Source: CAWDMN01 sp963803155 (GTDB taxonomy: Bacteria; Acidobacteriota; Terriglobia; Versatilivoradales; Versatilivoraceae). From it: 64,000 nucleotides of DNA. The notes under the pieces are model-generated. The model made no database searches. It saw only the letters and a program-made list of their open reading frames with translations, and was not told where the DNA came from. The DNA lies in assembly GCA_963803155.1 (NCBI GenBank), contig CAWDMN010000044.1, positions 1 to 64,000 on the forward strand, written 5' to 3'. A program made the position numbers and the translations under genes. Below are positions 8,300 to 16,684 of the stretch, one piece after another. How positions within the stretch are numbered: position 1 is the stretch's first letter; every line of letters begins with the position of its first letter.

Positions 8300-9544
8300 C
8301 TATTTGGGCCCCCCGACGGGATCGGAAGGGGACCGTGTCGAATCCTGCTTCGGATCGAAAATCATTCCGGACTGGCGCTTGAATAGTGTCTCCAGCCGGT
8401 CGTATTCAGCACGGGCTCGATCCGCCTCCTGAGGCCGGTTCATGCGGGTATAGGCCTGGGCGAGCGAATATTGGATGTTGGGGATTTCGGGCTCGAGTTT
8501 TGCAGCCTTTTCGAGCATGGCCACGGCCTGGGGCAGTTCATTGAGGCGGAGATGGTACCGTCCCAAGAAGTAGAATCCAATCCCATCGCCAGGGGCCAAT
8601 TCAGTGGCCTTTTGGGCATATTGCATTCCTTCTTTCACTTGGCCAGTAGCCAGGCAATTGGAGGCCAACTGCAAAAGAGCCGCCACATGGTTGGGGTCCC
8701 GCTCGAGTTCGGCCTTGAAATATTTCCCGGCCTCTTCATCCTGGTGCCGCAACTGCAGATCGATTCCATAGGCGAAAGCCACGTTGGGTTTGCCGCGGTA
8801 CTTGGCTTCCAATTGGCGGAAAATTCGTCCGGACTCCTCCAGATTTTGTTCCCCTTCCAGGAAGACGGCTTGACCGAATTCCCGCACCATGGCGCGGTCG
8901 GCGGGGGTGAGGGTGTTCAGGGGCTCAGCTCGGCGGAGAATGGCCATCCCCATGGCATCTAATACGGAGTCACTTTTTTGGTGTTCCACCGCGAAGAGGC
9001 CTAAAAGCCCCAGGGCGTTCTCAAAGGCTTTTACCCGCGTCAGGAGAACAGCTTGATGGTAGCGGCCCACCCTGATCATCTCAGGATTCCCGCCATATTT
9101 CAGGCTGGAGGCTTTGCTTAAATGCTTCAAAGCCGCCTCCACTTTTTGGAGTTGAGCCTCGCAGATCCCGAGCATCCCCCAGCCCTGGCCATTGGCGGGC
9201 TCCAGCTTGACAAATTGCTCAAAGGCAGCGGAGGCGGGCAAAAAGCGGGACTGATCGTAATTCAACACACCCAGGAACCACCACCCTTCCGCCCAATCCG
9301 GGCGCAGGCTGACCAGTGTCTGATAAAGCCGGAGCGCTTCGGGGATCCGCCCTTTTTCCCTGGCGGCAGTGGCCTGGACGCGCAGGGTTTCAAATTTTGG
9401 GACGGGTGGTTGGGACGGAGGGAGAGCTGGTGCTTTTACGGCTTGGGGAGCCCCCAGTAGGAAGTTCTGGCCAGTTAGCCCGAATGCCAGGACTATCCAG
9501 CTCACCTCGAGCAGCAGAATTTTAGGCCATCTGTGCAAACTCAT
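8300..9544 (-). CDS. Exported TPR protein, tandem paralogue 1
   Basis: A 414-residue TPR protein with an N-terminal hydrophobic leader (ILLLEVSWIVLAFGLTG) and a Pro/Ala-rich linker. It is clearly paralogous to the products of 9646-10887 and 11452-12723. All share the pattern RPDWAEGWWFLGVLNYDQ..F..A...L, then GWGMLGICE, then HLSKA..L, H QAVLL, VLDAMGMAILR, GQA.FLEGEQ, YRGKPNVAFAYG and DPNH.AALLQLA. This unusually strong conservation outside the TPR consensus suggests one specific partner. No Shine-Dalgarno sequence is obvious before ATG 9544. Function unknown. Confidence 0.85.
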   Translation of the reverse strand: MSLHRWPKILLLEVSWIVLAFGLTGQNFLLGAPQAVKAPALPPSQPPVPKFETLRVQATAAREKGRIPEALRLYQTLVSLRPDWAEGWWFLGVLNYDQSRFLPASAAFEQFVKLEPANGQGWGMLGICEAQLQKVEAALKHLSKASSLKYGGNPEMIRVGRYHQAVLLTRVKAFENALGLLGLFAVEHQKSDSVLDAMGMAILRRAEPLNTLTPADRAMVREFGQAVFLEGEQNLEESGRIFRQLEAKYRGKPNVAFAYGIDLQLRHQDEEAGKYFKAELERDPNHVAALLQLASNCLATGQVKEGMQYAQKATELAPGDGIGFYFLGRYHLRLNELPQAVAMLEKAAKLEPEIPNIQYSLAQAYTRMNRPQEADRARAEYDRLETLFKRQSGMIFDPKQDSTRSPSDPVGGPK

Positions 9545-9599
9545 TGGTTCTTATCCATCCTGCCAATTGATAAAGGGTTTGCCGTCCCTGTCATATTTA

Positions 9600-9640
9600 T
9601 CTTCAAGCCACGCCAGCAGTGCCGGCATGCACAACTCCTC
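9600..9640 (-). repeat. REP-like palindrome between TPR genes
   Basis: On the minus strand it reads GAGTTGTGCATGCCGGC followed by ACTGCTGGCGTGG. The core (CATGCC.GC ... GC.GGC) matches the repeat copies at 15590, 25681, 36026 and 56744. Confidence 0.5.
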
Positions 9641-9645
9641 TGCGG

Positions 9646-10887
9646 TTAGCGCGGGGCAGTTGATTTTACACCTTTGTCATCAGGAGAGGATAGGTCATCC
9701 ATCGTGATAAAAAGATCAGTGCGTCGGTCTTTGTTTAATGTCTGCAGCTTTTCAAATTGAGTTCGTGCTTGCAGAGCCTTTTCATCCTGGTGATTGCGCT
9801 GGTAAGCTTGTGAAAGCGTGTAATGCATAGTGGCTACGGTCGGGGCCATCGTGACCGCTTTTTCCAGCAAGGGGATGGCCTCGGACAGATGATTCAGATA
9901 AAAATGGATACGGCCAAGTGAATAATACCCGGCAAAATTCTGGGGATACAAGGCAATTACCTTTTGGGCATAGGGAATCCCTTCCTCAAACCTTCCCAAG
10001 ACAATCATCTGCAGTGCCATTTGAACCAGTGCGGCCTCATGAGTGGGATCTTTTTCCAGTTCCTGTTTGAAAAAAGAAATCGCTTTTTCGGGATCCCGGT
10101 GAGTTAGCCAGGTGGAGCCCATTGCGTAAGCCACGTTGGGACGCCCCCGGTATTGGGTTTCCAGTTCTTCATAAGCCTTCAGGGCTTCCTGGCTTTTTTG
10201 TTCCCCCTCCAGGAAGGCGGCCTGACCAAAGCGCCGAACCATTTCACGCTGCTCCGGAGAGAGTGATTCAAGGGGAATGGGAACTCTTAAAATAGCCAGT
10301 CCCATGGTGTCCAGAACTGAATTGGCCTGTTGATGCTCCCACGCGAAAGTGGCCAAGACAAACAAGGCCGCTTCAAACTGTCGGCTCCGGCAGAGGAGGA
10401 TGGCCTGATGTAATCGCACTACTCTGGAAAATTCAGGAATCTGATCCAGCCCGAGCTGCCGGGCTTTGGTCAAATGTTCCAACGCCTGACTGTTCTCGTT
10501 CAGATGGTATTCACATAATCCCAACAATCCCCAAGCCGGGCTGTTCTTGGGATCACGATTCAATACTTTTTTGAGGGCGGGAACGGCCTGGACATACTGG
10601 TCCGCTTCATAACTGAGCGATCCTAGGTACCACCAGCCCTCCACCCAGTCGGGCTGGCGTTTCACAACTTTCTGATAGAGTTGAAGGGCGAGAGGAAGAT
10701 CCCCCGTCTCGCGCGCCTGCCCGGCCTGTTGCTTGAGTAGGCCGAGAGTCTCCTCCGGCGAGGCGGGCGTCTTCGGGGAAGGGGCAGCTGATGAAGTCTT
10801 GCCTGTTGGCGGTGCGGTGAGGACCTTTAATCCGGTCAACGGGATTATCAGGATAAGGAAAAGAAAAAGAGTTATAAATTGTCTCAT
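9646..10887 (-). CDS. Exported TPR protein, tandem paralogue 2
   Basis: A 413-residue protein when started at ATG 10887, which puts the signal peptide (MRQFITLFLFLILIIPLTG) at the very N-terminus. An in-frame ATG at 10944 would add 19 residues ahead of it. Domains are as in paralogue 1: repeated TPR motifs with the family signatures RQPDWVEGWWYLGSLSYEAD, WGLLGLCEYHL, VLDTMGLAILR, FGQAAFLEGEQ and YRGRPNVAYAMG. It is followed by the next paralogue after ~100 bases that hold a REP-like palindrome. It is likely cotranscribed with it. Function unknown; a periplasmic assembly or scaffold role is a guess. Confidence 0.85.
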   Translation of the reverse strand: MRQFITLFLFLILIIPLTGLKVLTAPPTGKTSSAAPSPKTPASPEETLGLLKQQAGQARETGDLPLALQLYQKVVKRQPDWVEGWWYLGSLSYEADQYVQAVPALKKVLNRDPKNSPAWGLLGLCEYHLNENSQALEHLTKARQLGLDQIPEFSRVVRLHQAILLCRSRQFEAALFVLATFAWEHQQANSVLDTMGLAILRVPIPLESLSPEQREMVRRFGQAAFLEGEQKSQEALKAYEELETQYRGRPNVAYAMGSTWLTHRDPEKAISFFKQELEKDPTHEAALVQMALQMIVLGRFEEGIPYAQKVIALYPQNFAGYYSLGRIHFYLNHLSEAIPLLEKAVTMAPTVATMHYTLSQAYQRNHQDEKALQARTQFEKLQTLNKDRRTDLFITMDDLSSPDDKGVKSTAPR

Positions 10888-11107
10888 AATTTCCTGAACT
10901 TCAATGTTGCAATATTGCAGATGAACGCTCGATGGAAATGCCAAAGGCTAATTATTAGAAGATTTCCATCAAACTTCGAAGTTCCCGAAATGCACAAAAG
11001 GGCAAATATTCAGGCCCCATTGGATTCATTGCTAGGAATTAGAGTTCTTGTCTTCTTGCGCTGATTTACATCTCTGCAAAGAAGGCGTCCTGCTCGAAGA
11101 TCTTGCG

Positions 11108-11147
11108 TGTTACGGAAATCCGCCGTCCATGGCGGATTTCCGTAACA
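11108..11147. repeat. Perfect 17-bp stem hairpin
   Basis: Arms 11108-11124 and 11131-11147 are exact inverse copies (TGTTACGGAAATCCGCC) with a six-base loop GTCCAT. There is no T-run after it, so a simple intrinsic terminator is unlikely. Confidence 0.9.
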
Positions 11148-11171
11148 TGTATTCCTGGAGTGGTTCGTTCA

Positions 11172-11216
11172 CCCGGGGCAATAAAAGTGGCATCGTGCCA
11201 CTTTTATTGCCCCGGG
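11172..11216. repeat. Perfect 21-bp stem hairpin with 3-base loop
   Basis: Arms 11172-11192 and 11196-11216 are exact inverse copies, beginning CCCGGGGCAATAAAAGTGG. The loop is TCG. A stem of this length without a single mismatch is unlikely by chance and suggests recent origin or selection. Confidence 0.95.
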
Positions 11217-11451
11217 CTATTTATCTTGAACCCCTGTCAGGGATTGATTTTGGAAGCGCGAACTTCCTGTTCGCGCAACTTTTAAATTGCTCGGTCCGGA
11301 GGGTGAGTAGTTACGAAAGAAAACAAAAACTTCTAGGATGTCAGCCTCTTTAGCGTTTTTCGCGTATTTGGTAGTTTCTATAACCTTTGCCATCGCAAAT
11401 AAGTCAGCAAACCCGGGAGATGGGGCTTTCGGCGTATTCCACTCTATTCTG

Positions 11452-12723
11452 CTATTTTTTGGAGGCTGGAGAAGGGGCGGCCTCCTTTGATTTTGGAACA
11501 GTTGGTGCAGCAGGGGAGAGAATCTCTCCCCGCTTTCTTTTTTCGTTGGCGTCCAGTTCCAGGAATCGTGCGCGTGCCTTCTGGGAATCCTCCTGTCGTC
11601 CTACGCGGTGATAGGCCTCATACAGCGCATACTGAATGGCGGCCAACTCAGGAGCTAAAGAGGCTGATTTTTCCAGAGAAGTAATGGCTAGCGGGTAATC
11701 TCGCTGGTAGAGTTGGATCCGGCCCATCAAATAATACCCGGCATAGTCTTCCGGCTCCAATTCGATAATTTTGAGCGCATAACCGGCGCAGGAGTCCAGT
11801 TGATTGATTTCCAGCATCTGAAAGGCCAGCCGGAGCAGCGAGGGTACGTGGTTGGGATCCCTGGCCAATTCCAGATTGAAGTACTCCATAGCTTTCTCGG
11901 GCTGCTTCTCGACCAGCAGGGCCAATCCGAACACAAAGGCAACATTGGGTTGTCCCCGATACCTGAATTCCAACTCTTCAAACAGCTTTAAGGATTCATC
12001 CAGTTTCTGTTCAGCGGCAAGGAAAGTGGCCTTTCCAAAGAGACGGATCATTTCCTGTTTAGGCGCCGGAAGCTGGTCAATCGGGTCGGCAATTCTTAAT
12101 GCCGCGGCACCCAGAGCGTCAAGCACTGCGGCCGATTCCAGGTGCTCCACCCCGAAGCCAGTCAGGATGGCCATGGCCTCTTCAAAATGCCGGGAGCGGT
12201 TCAACAGCAGGGCTTGGTGAAAGCGTACATTGCGGGCCAGTTCCAGGTTGTCTCCCAACCCCAGTTCCCGCGCTTTGGTCAAGTGTTGCAGGGCCGGGTT
12301 GTAATCCCGGGAGTAATATTCAGCAATTCCCTGCAGCCCCCACCCCTGGCCATTCTCAGGATCGAGGGCCGTAAATTTTTCCAGGGAGACACTAGCCGCC
12401 ACAAATTGCTTCTGCTCGTAATAGAGAGTTCCCAGGTACCACCACCCTTCCGCCCAATTGGGTTTCAGTTTGACCAACTGCTCATAAATGCGGCAGGCCT
12501 CGGCATTTCGCTGGTCTTTCCGGGCTTGATCGGCCTCCTTTTTTAACTGATTGAAACGGGATTCTCGCGCTGGAGGTTGTGGGGAGGAACCACCTCTGGC
12601 CCAGGTTCCCTGGCTACAAGTGGTCTGAGGATGTGCCGAGGACGAAATAAAAGCAGCTGTCGGGAAGGCAAATGCCACCGCGGCGGTCAATAGCAAATAA
12701 ACTGCGATTTTTTTTGCGTTCAT
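11452..12723 (-). CDS. Exported TPR protein, tandem paralogue 3
   Basis: A 423-residue protein with a signal peptide (KKIAVYLLLTAAVAFAFPTA) and TPR repeats sharing the family signatures: LKPNWAEGWWYLGTLYYEQK, GWGLQGIAEYY, HLTKARELG, VLDALGAAALR, FGKATFLAAEQ, YRGQPNVAFVFGL and DPNHVPSLLRLAF. It is first in the run of paralogues. The C-terminus is Pro/Lys/Ala-rich. No clear Shine-Dalgarno sequence precedes ATG 12723. The three paralogues are similar along their full length and so arose by tandem gene duplication. The molecular role cannot be read from sequence. Confidence 0.85.
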   Translation of the reverse strand: MNAKKIAVYLLLTAAVAFAFPTAAFISSSAHPQTTCSQGTWARGGSSPQPPARESRFNQLKKEADQARKDQRNAEACRIYEQLVKLKPNWAEGWWYLGTLYYEQKQFVAASVSLEKFTALDPENGQGWGLQGIAEYYSRDYNPALQHLTKARELGLGDNLELARNVRFHQALLLNRSRHFEEAMAILTGFGVEHLESAAVLDALGAAALRIADPIDQLPAPKQEMIRLFGKATFLAAEQKLDESLKLFEELEFRYRGQPNVAFVFGLALLVEKQPEKAMEYFNLELARDPNHVPSLLRLAFQMLEINQLDSCAGYALKIIELEPEDYAGYYLMGRIQLYQRDYPLAITSLEKSASLAPELAAIQYALYEAYHRVGRQEDSQKARARFLELDANEKRKRGEILSPAAPTVPKSKEAAPSPASKK

Positions 12724-13080
12724 GAGAAAGGGGTTTTTAAAACCAATGACGGAGTGAAATCATTTCCCACTAGAGGACGTCATTTTCTCTCACATTTCCC
12801 GTTTTGGCAAGATCCCGGGCTCGCCTTCCGATGTTTTCTGTTCAAGCGGATGCCCATAAGACCGTTTTCATCATCTTGATATGTTTTTGTTATGTCTGCA
12901 CGCTGACGCAATGCATTACTTGATCCACACATTGTTAAAGGTATACGATGAGAGTGGGAAGGTTGTGATCGAATCAATCCACGTCACGCCTAATCGTGAA
13001 GGATAAAGTAACCCACTGCTGCCTCCCCTGGATCCGACAGAGCAACCCTCTCTGGGGCAACATGGAACCTCGATGATTAT

Positions 13081-13229
13081 TTTCATTAACCCCGCGCTTC
13101 AGCGCGGGGAAAAGGATAGAGAAAACCAAACATTTCCCCGTCTCGTGCCGCCGTGCTCGCGCGGCGGCACGAGACGGGGAAATGAGGAAGAATGTTAAGC
13201 CCCCGCGCTGAATCGCGGGGTTAATGAAA
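13081..13229. repeat. Nested palindromic element
   Basis: Outer arms 13081-13109 and 13201-13229 are inverse copies with one mismatch in 29. Each outer arm is itself a small palindrome (CCCCGCGC...GCGCGGGG). Inside lies a perfect 23-bp hairpin, arms 13131-13153 and 13162-13184 (CATTTCCCCGTCTCGTGCCG...). The whole ~150-bp element sits in the 620-base gap upstream of the VWFA gene. The rest of that gap (12724-13080) shows nothing. Confidence 0.9.
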
Positions 13230-13346
13230 AGTCACCTTAATAGTGAAAATACGTCACCGAACTTGCGAATTGGAATACTAAGGCAAACCGTCAAAAAGGC
13301 CGTTAGGCCACCACAATGCAAAATAGATGGAAAGGATGGTACTTCC

Positions 13347-15494
13347 ATGAAAACCAATCAGAGTTTCTTGAAATGCCCGAAAATGTGGGATCTTTGCGGT
13401 GTCATGGTTTTGTTGATGAGCATGATTCATCCGCCAGTCTACCAGCAAGTGCAGGCTGCCGAGGATAAGCAGACCATGAAAGTCGATGTCCAGGAAGTTG
13501 TGATCGACCTGGTGGCTCGTGACAAGAAGGGGAAAGCCCTTGGAGATTTGAAGGAATCCGACGTAGATGTGATCGAAGATGGTGCCAAACAAAAGATCAA
13601 AAGTTTTCGTCTGGTGGATCAGAATTCACTAGTTGCAGTGGCGAGCAGTGACCCCCTGCAAAAAGTCAAAGTGGTCACCATGGTATTTCAAAATCAACAG
13701 ACGAGTCCCGACGGGCAAAGCGTGGCGAGGAAGTTCTTCAATGAATTTCTCAATACCAACCTGGGAGATAATGTGGTCATCGGCTTGTTTACTCTCGACA
13801 AGCGCTTCTGCATCGCCCAGCAGTACACCAACAAGAAAGAGTCGTTGCTGGCCGCTATGGACCGTGCGATTAGCCAGGATTACGAAGCATTGCAAAAAAA
13901 CTCCGACTCGACACGTAATGGTTTGGTTGCAATTGCCGGCGGCCTGCCGCCAGCCAATCCCGATCCGTATTTAGGGGGGACCGGGAATCCGCAACTGGAC
14001 AAGCGTCTGGCGCAGTTAACCACCAAGATCATGAAAGAGGCGGATGCCCAACCCAATGATCTGGGTGGCTGGCGCACGGTGGTTTTTTCACTCCAATCGG
14101 TGGTCAAGGAACTGGGTGTAGCTCCGGGGCGTAAACCCCTTTTCTATTATGCCTGGGGCCTTTGGGTGGATCAGAAAGATATTGATCATGTCAACCGGTT
14201 GATCAGCATGGCCAACCGGTCCCGCATCAGCATTTACCCGGTTTACCTGGCCGCGCTCTCATCCTGGAGCCAGGCCCAGGGCACACGGGATGCCTTGCAG
14301 GGGGCGGCGGAGGCTTCCAAAAACCAGGCTGATCATTCCAGTGGAGCGGTTTCCGAATGGCAAATGCGAGCGGGCGAGTCCGCTGAAGGGTCCATCCGTA
14401 CCAATGCCCTGGAGGCCTTGACAAATCTGGGGAAAGCCACCTCCGGGATGCTGATCGGCGAAAGCAACGACTTCAAGACGCCGGCCCAGCAGGCGAGCGA
14501 AGATATCAACAGCTATTACGAGATCACGTACACTCCTCAAAACAGCCAGTACGATGGAAAATTCCGCAAGATCAACGTCAAGGTCCCCAAGGCTAAAATC
14601 GTTATGGCCCGCACCGGTTATTTCGCGGTTCCACCGGCCTCCGAAGGCGGGCCGGCACTTCTGGCCTATGAGGTCCCGCTTCTGGGAGTGCTCAATCAGC
14701 CGGCTCCGGCACATACTTTTGATTACCGCCTCCGTCTGCCCCACTTTGAATTTAAAAACGGTCTTTCGCGCCACATGTTGCTAATGGAAGTGCCCTTGGA
14801 GAATTTTACTTTTGCGGAAGACCCCAAGACCAAAAAGTTTCAGAGTCAATTTGCCCTGATGGTTTTGTTTAAGGATGGGGAAGGGAAAATTGTGGAAAAG
14901 GTCAGCCAGTTTTATCCATTCGAAATTACCGCGGACCGTTTGGAAACCTTCAAGAAAAGCAATGTCTTGTTGAGCCGGGAAGTCCAATTGCCCCCAGGGA
15001 CATATTCCGTGGAGACCGTGGCCTTTGACAAGCCGACAGAAAAGAGCAGTGCCTTGAAGAGCAGTCTGGCCGTGACGGCGCCTGCCGCGGGACTTCAGAT
15101 GAGCAGCCTCAACCTGATCAAAAAAGTGGAACCCGTCAACCCGAATGACACTGACACTTCCAATCCCTTCCGCTGGGGCAATAAAAAGATTTCAACTTTT
15201 GCCGAAGATCCCGTGACCTTGAGAGTTGGCAGTCCCTTGCAAATGTATTTCGTGGCCTATCCAGCCCAAGACAACCTGGAAAAGCCCAAGATGACATTGC
15301 AGATTCTTCAAGATGGAGTTTCCCTGGGAGAGCTCCCGGCGGAGTTGCCCGCCGCTGATCCCCAGGGGCGGATCCAATATACCGGGACGCTTCCCACCAA
15401 TGCCTTTGCGCCGGGCAAGTACGAATTGAAAGTGCTGCTCACGCAGGGAGGAAATACAGTGGAGGGAAAATCTGGCCTGAACCTCATCCAATAG
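13347..15494 (+). CDS. Secreted VWFA-related protein (acidobacterial type)
   Basis: A 715-residue protein from ATG 13347, which is preceded by AAAGGATGG and followed by a signal peptide (CGVMVLLMSMIHPPVYQQVQA). A GTG- or ATG-type start at 13224 would lie inside the palindrome element. After the leader comes the hallmark of the acidobacterial VWFA-related family: VQEVVIDLVARDKKGKALGDL then DVDVIEDGAKQKI, and a von Willebrand factor A-like domain to about residue 400. The C-terminal half is beta-rich, ending in a domain (LPTNAFAPGKYELKVLLTQG) also found as a fragment at 3661-3894. It is probably an extracytoplasmic adhesion or interaction protein; the biological role of the family is unknown. 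Confidence 0.85.
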   Translation: MKTNQSFLKCPKMWDLCGVMVLLMSMIHPPVYQQVQAAEDKQTMKVDVQEVVIDLVARDKKGKALGDLKESDVDVIEDGAKQKIKSFRLVDQNSLVAVASSDPLQKVKVVTMVFQNQQTSPDGQSVARKFFNEFLNTNLGDNVVIGLFTLDKRFCIAQQYTNKKESLLAAMDRAISQDYEALQKNSDSTRNGLVAIAGGLPPANPDPYLGGTGNPQLDKRLAQLTTKIMKEADAQPNDLGGWRTVVFSLQSVVKELGVAPGRKPLFYYAWGLWVDQKDIDHVNRLISMANRSRISIYPVYLAALSSWSQAQGTRDALQGAAEASKNQADHSSGAVSEWQMRAGESAEGSIRTNALEALTNLGKATSGMLIGESNDFKTPAQQASEDINSYYEITYTPQNSQYDGKFRKINVKVPKAKIVMARTGYFAVPPASEGGPALLAYEVPLLGVLNQPAPAHTFDYRLRLPHFEFKNGLSRHMLLMEVPLENFTFAEDPKTKKFQSQFALMVLFKDGEGKIVEKVSQFYPFEITADRLETFKKSNVLLSREVQLPPGTYSVETVAFDKPTEKSSALKSSLAVTAPAAGLQMSSLNLIKKVEPVNPNDTDTSNPFRWGNKKISTFAEDPVTLRVGSPLQMYFVAYPAQDNLEKPKMTLQILQDGVSLGELPAELPAADPQGRIQYTGTLPTNAFAPGKYELKVLLTQGGNTVEGKSGLNLIQ

Positions 15495-15591
15495 GATGAG
15501 CGTTTTTGTTAGAGTAAAGGCATCGGACCTGGGAAAGGAATCTGTTCTTCCGGTCCGATTCGCAGGTTGGAAAGAAATCCTGAGGAACTGC

Positions 15592-15879
15592 TCATGCCAG
15601 CACTGCTGGCTGGCCAGGAGCCAGTTTCAGGGCCTCTTCATAGCGGGCAATGGCCTCCTCGAACCTTCCCAAGCGGGCATAGGCGGCGCCCAGGTTGGCC
15701 AGGACGGCGAAGTGGGGAGTGGGCTTGAGCGCCTTTTCATATTCCGCGATTGCCTCCTCCAGCTTGCCTTCTTTTTGGAGCTCTATGCCACGCTCAAAAT
15801 GACGGGCGCCCCCGGTTGCTTGCTGAGCCCAAAGTCCCGGCGCAAGGCAAAAGAAAATGAATAGAGCTCGCCACTGCAT
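15592..15879 (-). pseudogene. Truncated paralogue of the 7030-8223 TPR protein
   Basis: The 95 residues match the N-terminus of the 7030-8223 product from its signal peptide (MQWRALFIFFCLAPGLWAQQ) through two TPR units (GKLEEAIAEYEKALKPTPHF, GRFEEAIARYEEALKLAPGQ), then stop. The stop and last residues (PAVLA) lie in a CATGCCAGCACTGCTGGCTGG palindrome like the REP elements elsewhere, so a repeat appears to have replaced the remaining ~300 residues. It could still be expressed as a short exported protein. It converges on the VWFA gene. Confidence 0.65.
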
Positions 15880-15969
15880 GATTCCACCTCAACCTAGATA
15901 GCATTGTTCCCGCACCTGCACAGTCCCCTTTTAATCGTACAGAGAGCCTAATTCCGCTTCGTTAGTCTA

Positions 15970-16071
15970 GTCGGCCGGGAGGGAGCGAGGCTCCCGCTGA
16001 GTCGCAGCCTGTCCAGCCCGCACGATGACTTGCGAGGCGGAGTCCGTCTAAGCGGGAGGCTCGCCCTCCCC
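15970..16071. repeat. Inverted-repeat element, copy 1 (second copy at 45.7 kb)
   Basis: The ends GGGAGGGAGCGAGGCTCCCG (15978-) and AGCGGGAGGCTCGCCCTCCC (16051-16070) are near-inverse copies. The internal GGCGGAGTCCGTCTAAGCGG has a close match at 45769-45790, which is part of a similar element at 45699-45802. Confidence 0.6.
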
Positions 16072-16188
16072 ATGGGCAATCATTCAAGCGAAGCCAACTT
16101 GATCAATCTGTAATTCTTCTCGTTGGATCGTGCTGCCAGTGTCATCCTCGCTCTAATCATATATTATCAATCGGATTTATCCCTCGGG

Positions 16189-16527
16189 ATGGTATTTGCA
16201 GAAAGGGGTTCCGCTTCTGTAGCATCTCGTTTTATCCTACAGAATTTTTCCAAAAGGAGCAATCGCTTGAGAATTCATTTCGACAATTGGCGGATTATCC
16301 TATTAGGTTCGACCCCATTCCTCTTGACAAATCCGGCTTTACTCTTAGGCAAGGCATTCCAAGCCAGGTTGGTGGCCACTATAGCGGATGCATTCGGCTC
16401 AATGGTGGCGGGAGTAGTGGTAACCATCACCGAGATCAACACCAACATCAACATCAACGGCTCTGGGCCCGCGAATGAGAACGGGAATGATGCGTTTAGC
16501 AACAAGAAACGACTTTTTGTGGATTAA
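16189..16527 (+). pseudogene. Possible 5' remnant of a TonB-receptor-type gene with carboxypeptidase-regulatory domain
   Basis: The frame from ATG 16189 contains KAFQARLVATIADAFGSMVA followed by GVVVTITEINTNI. This resembles the pattern at the start of the carboxypeptidase-regulatory-like plug domain of acidobacterial TonB-dependent (Oar-like) receptors, usually G.V.D.SGA.V.GA.VT.TN..T. The frame ends at 16527 after an Asn-rich stretch, where a full gene would continue ~1000 residues. The leader region is not a normal signal peptide. The call rests on one short motif. It could be a chance frame. Confidence 0.3.
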
Positions 16528-16684
16528 GGTCCTTTGAACGCCGTGCCGCGCTTCGGCTGGAAAACAATGGCAGAGAACTGCAGTGAATATATCGAGTCAG
16601 GGTTATCAATAGCGGTCCCGGAATTGACGCGGTTGCTATAGGGGTCCAGCAAGGCGGGGAAAGGTTGATTACAATGAGTTGAGA

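Larger units (their letters stand above)
10888..11451. other. Intergenic region with three consecutive hairpins
   Basis: There is no gene in these 560 bases. Three inverted repeats follow each other: 11108-11147 (17-bp stem), 11172-11216 (21-bp stem) and 11256-11276 (8-bp stem). The rest shows no coding features. Confidence 0.7.

Noticed and set aside
11108..11216. Hairpins as CRISPR repeats or Rho-independent terminators
   Set aside because: Stems differ from each other, no regular spacers are present and no T-run follows.
13224..13346. Upstream start for the VWFA protein
   Set aside because: It lies in the palindrome, would place ~40 non-leader residues before a good signal peptide, and has no Shine-Dalgarno sequence.
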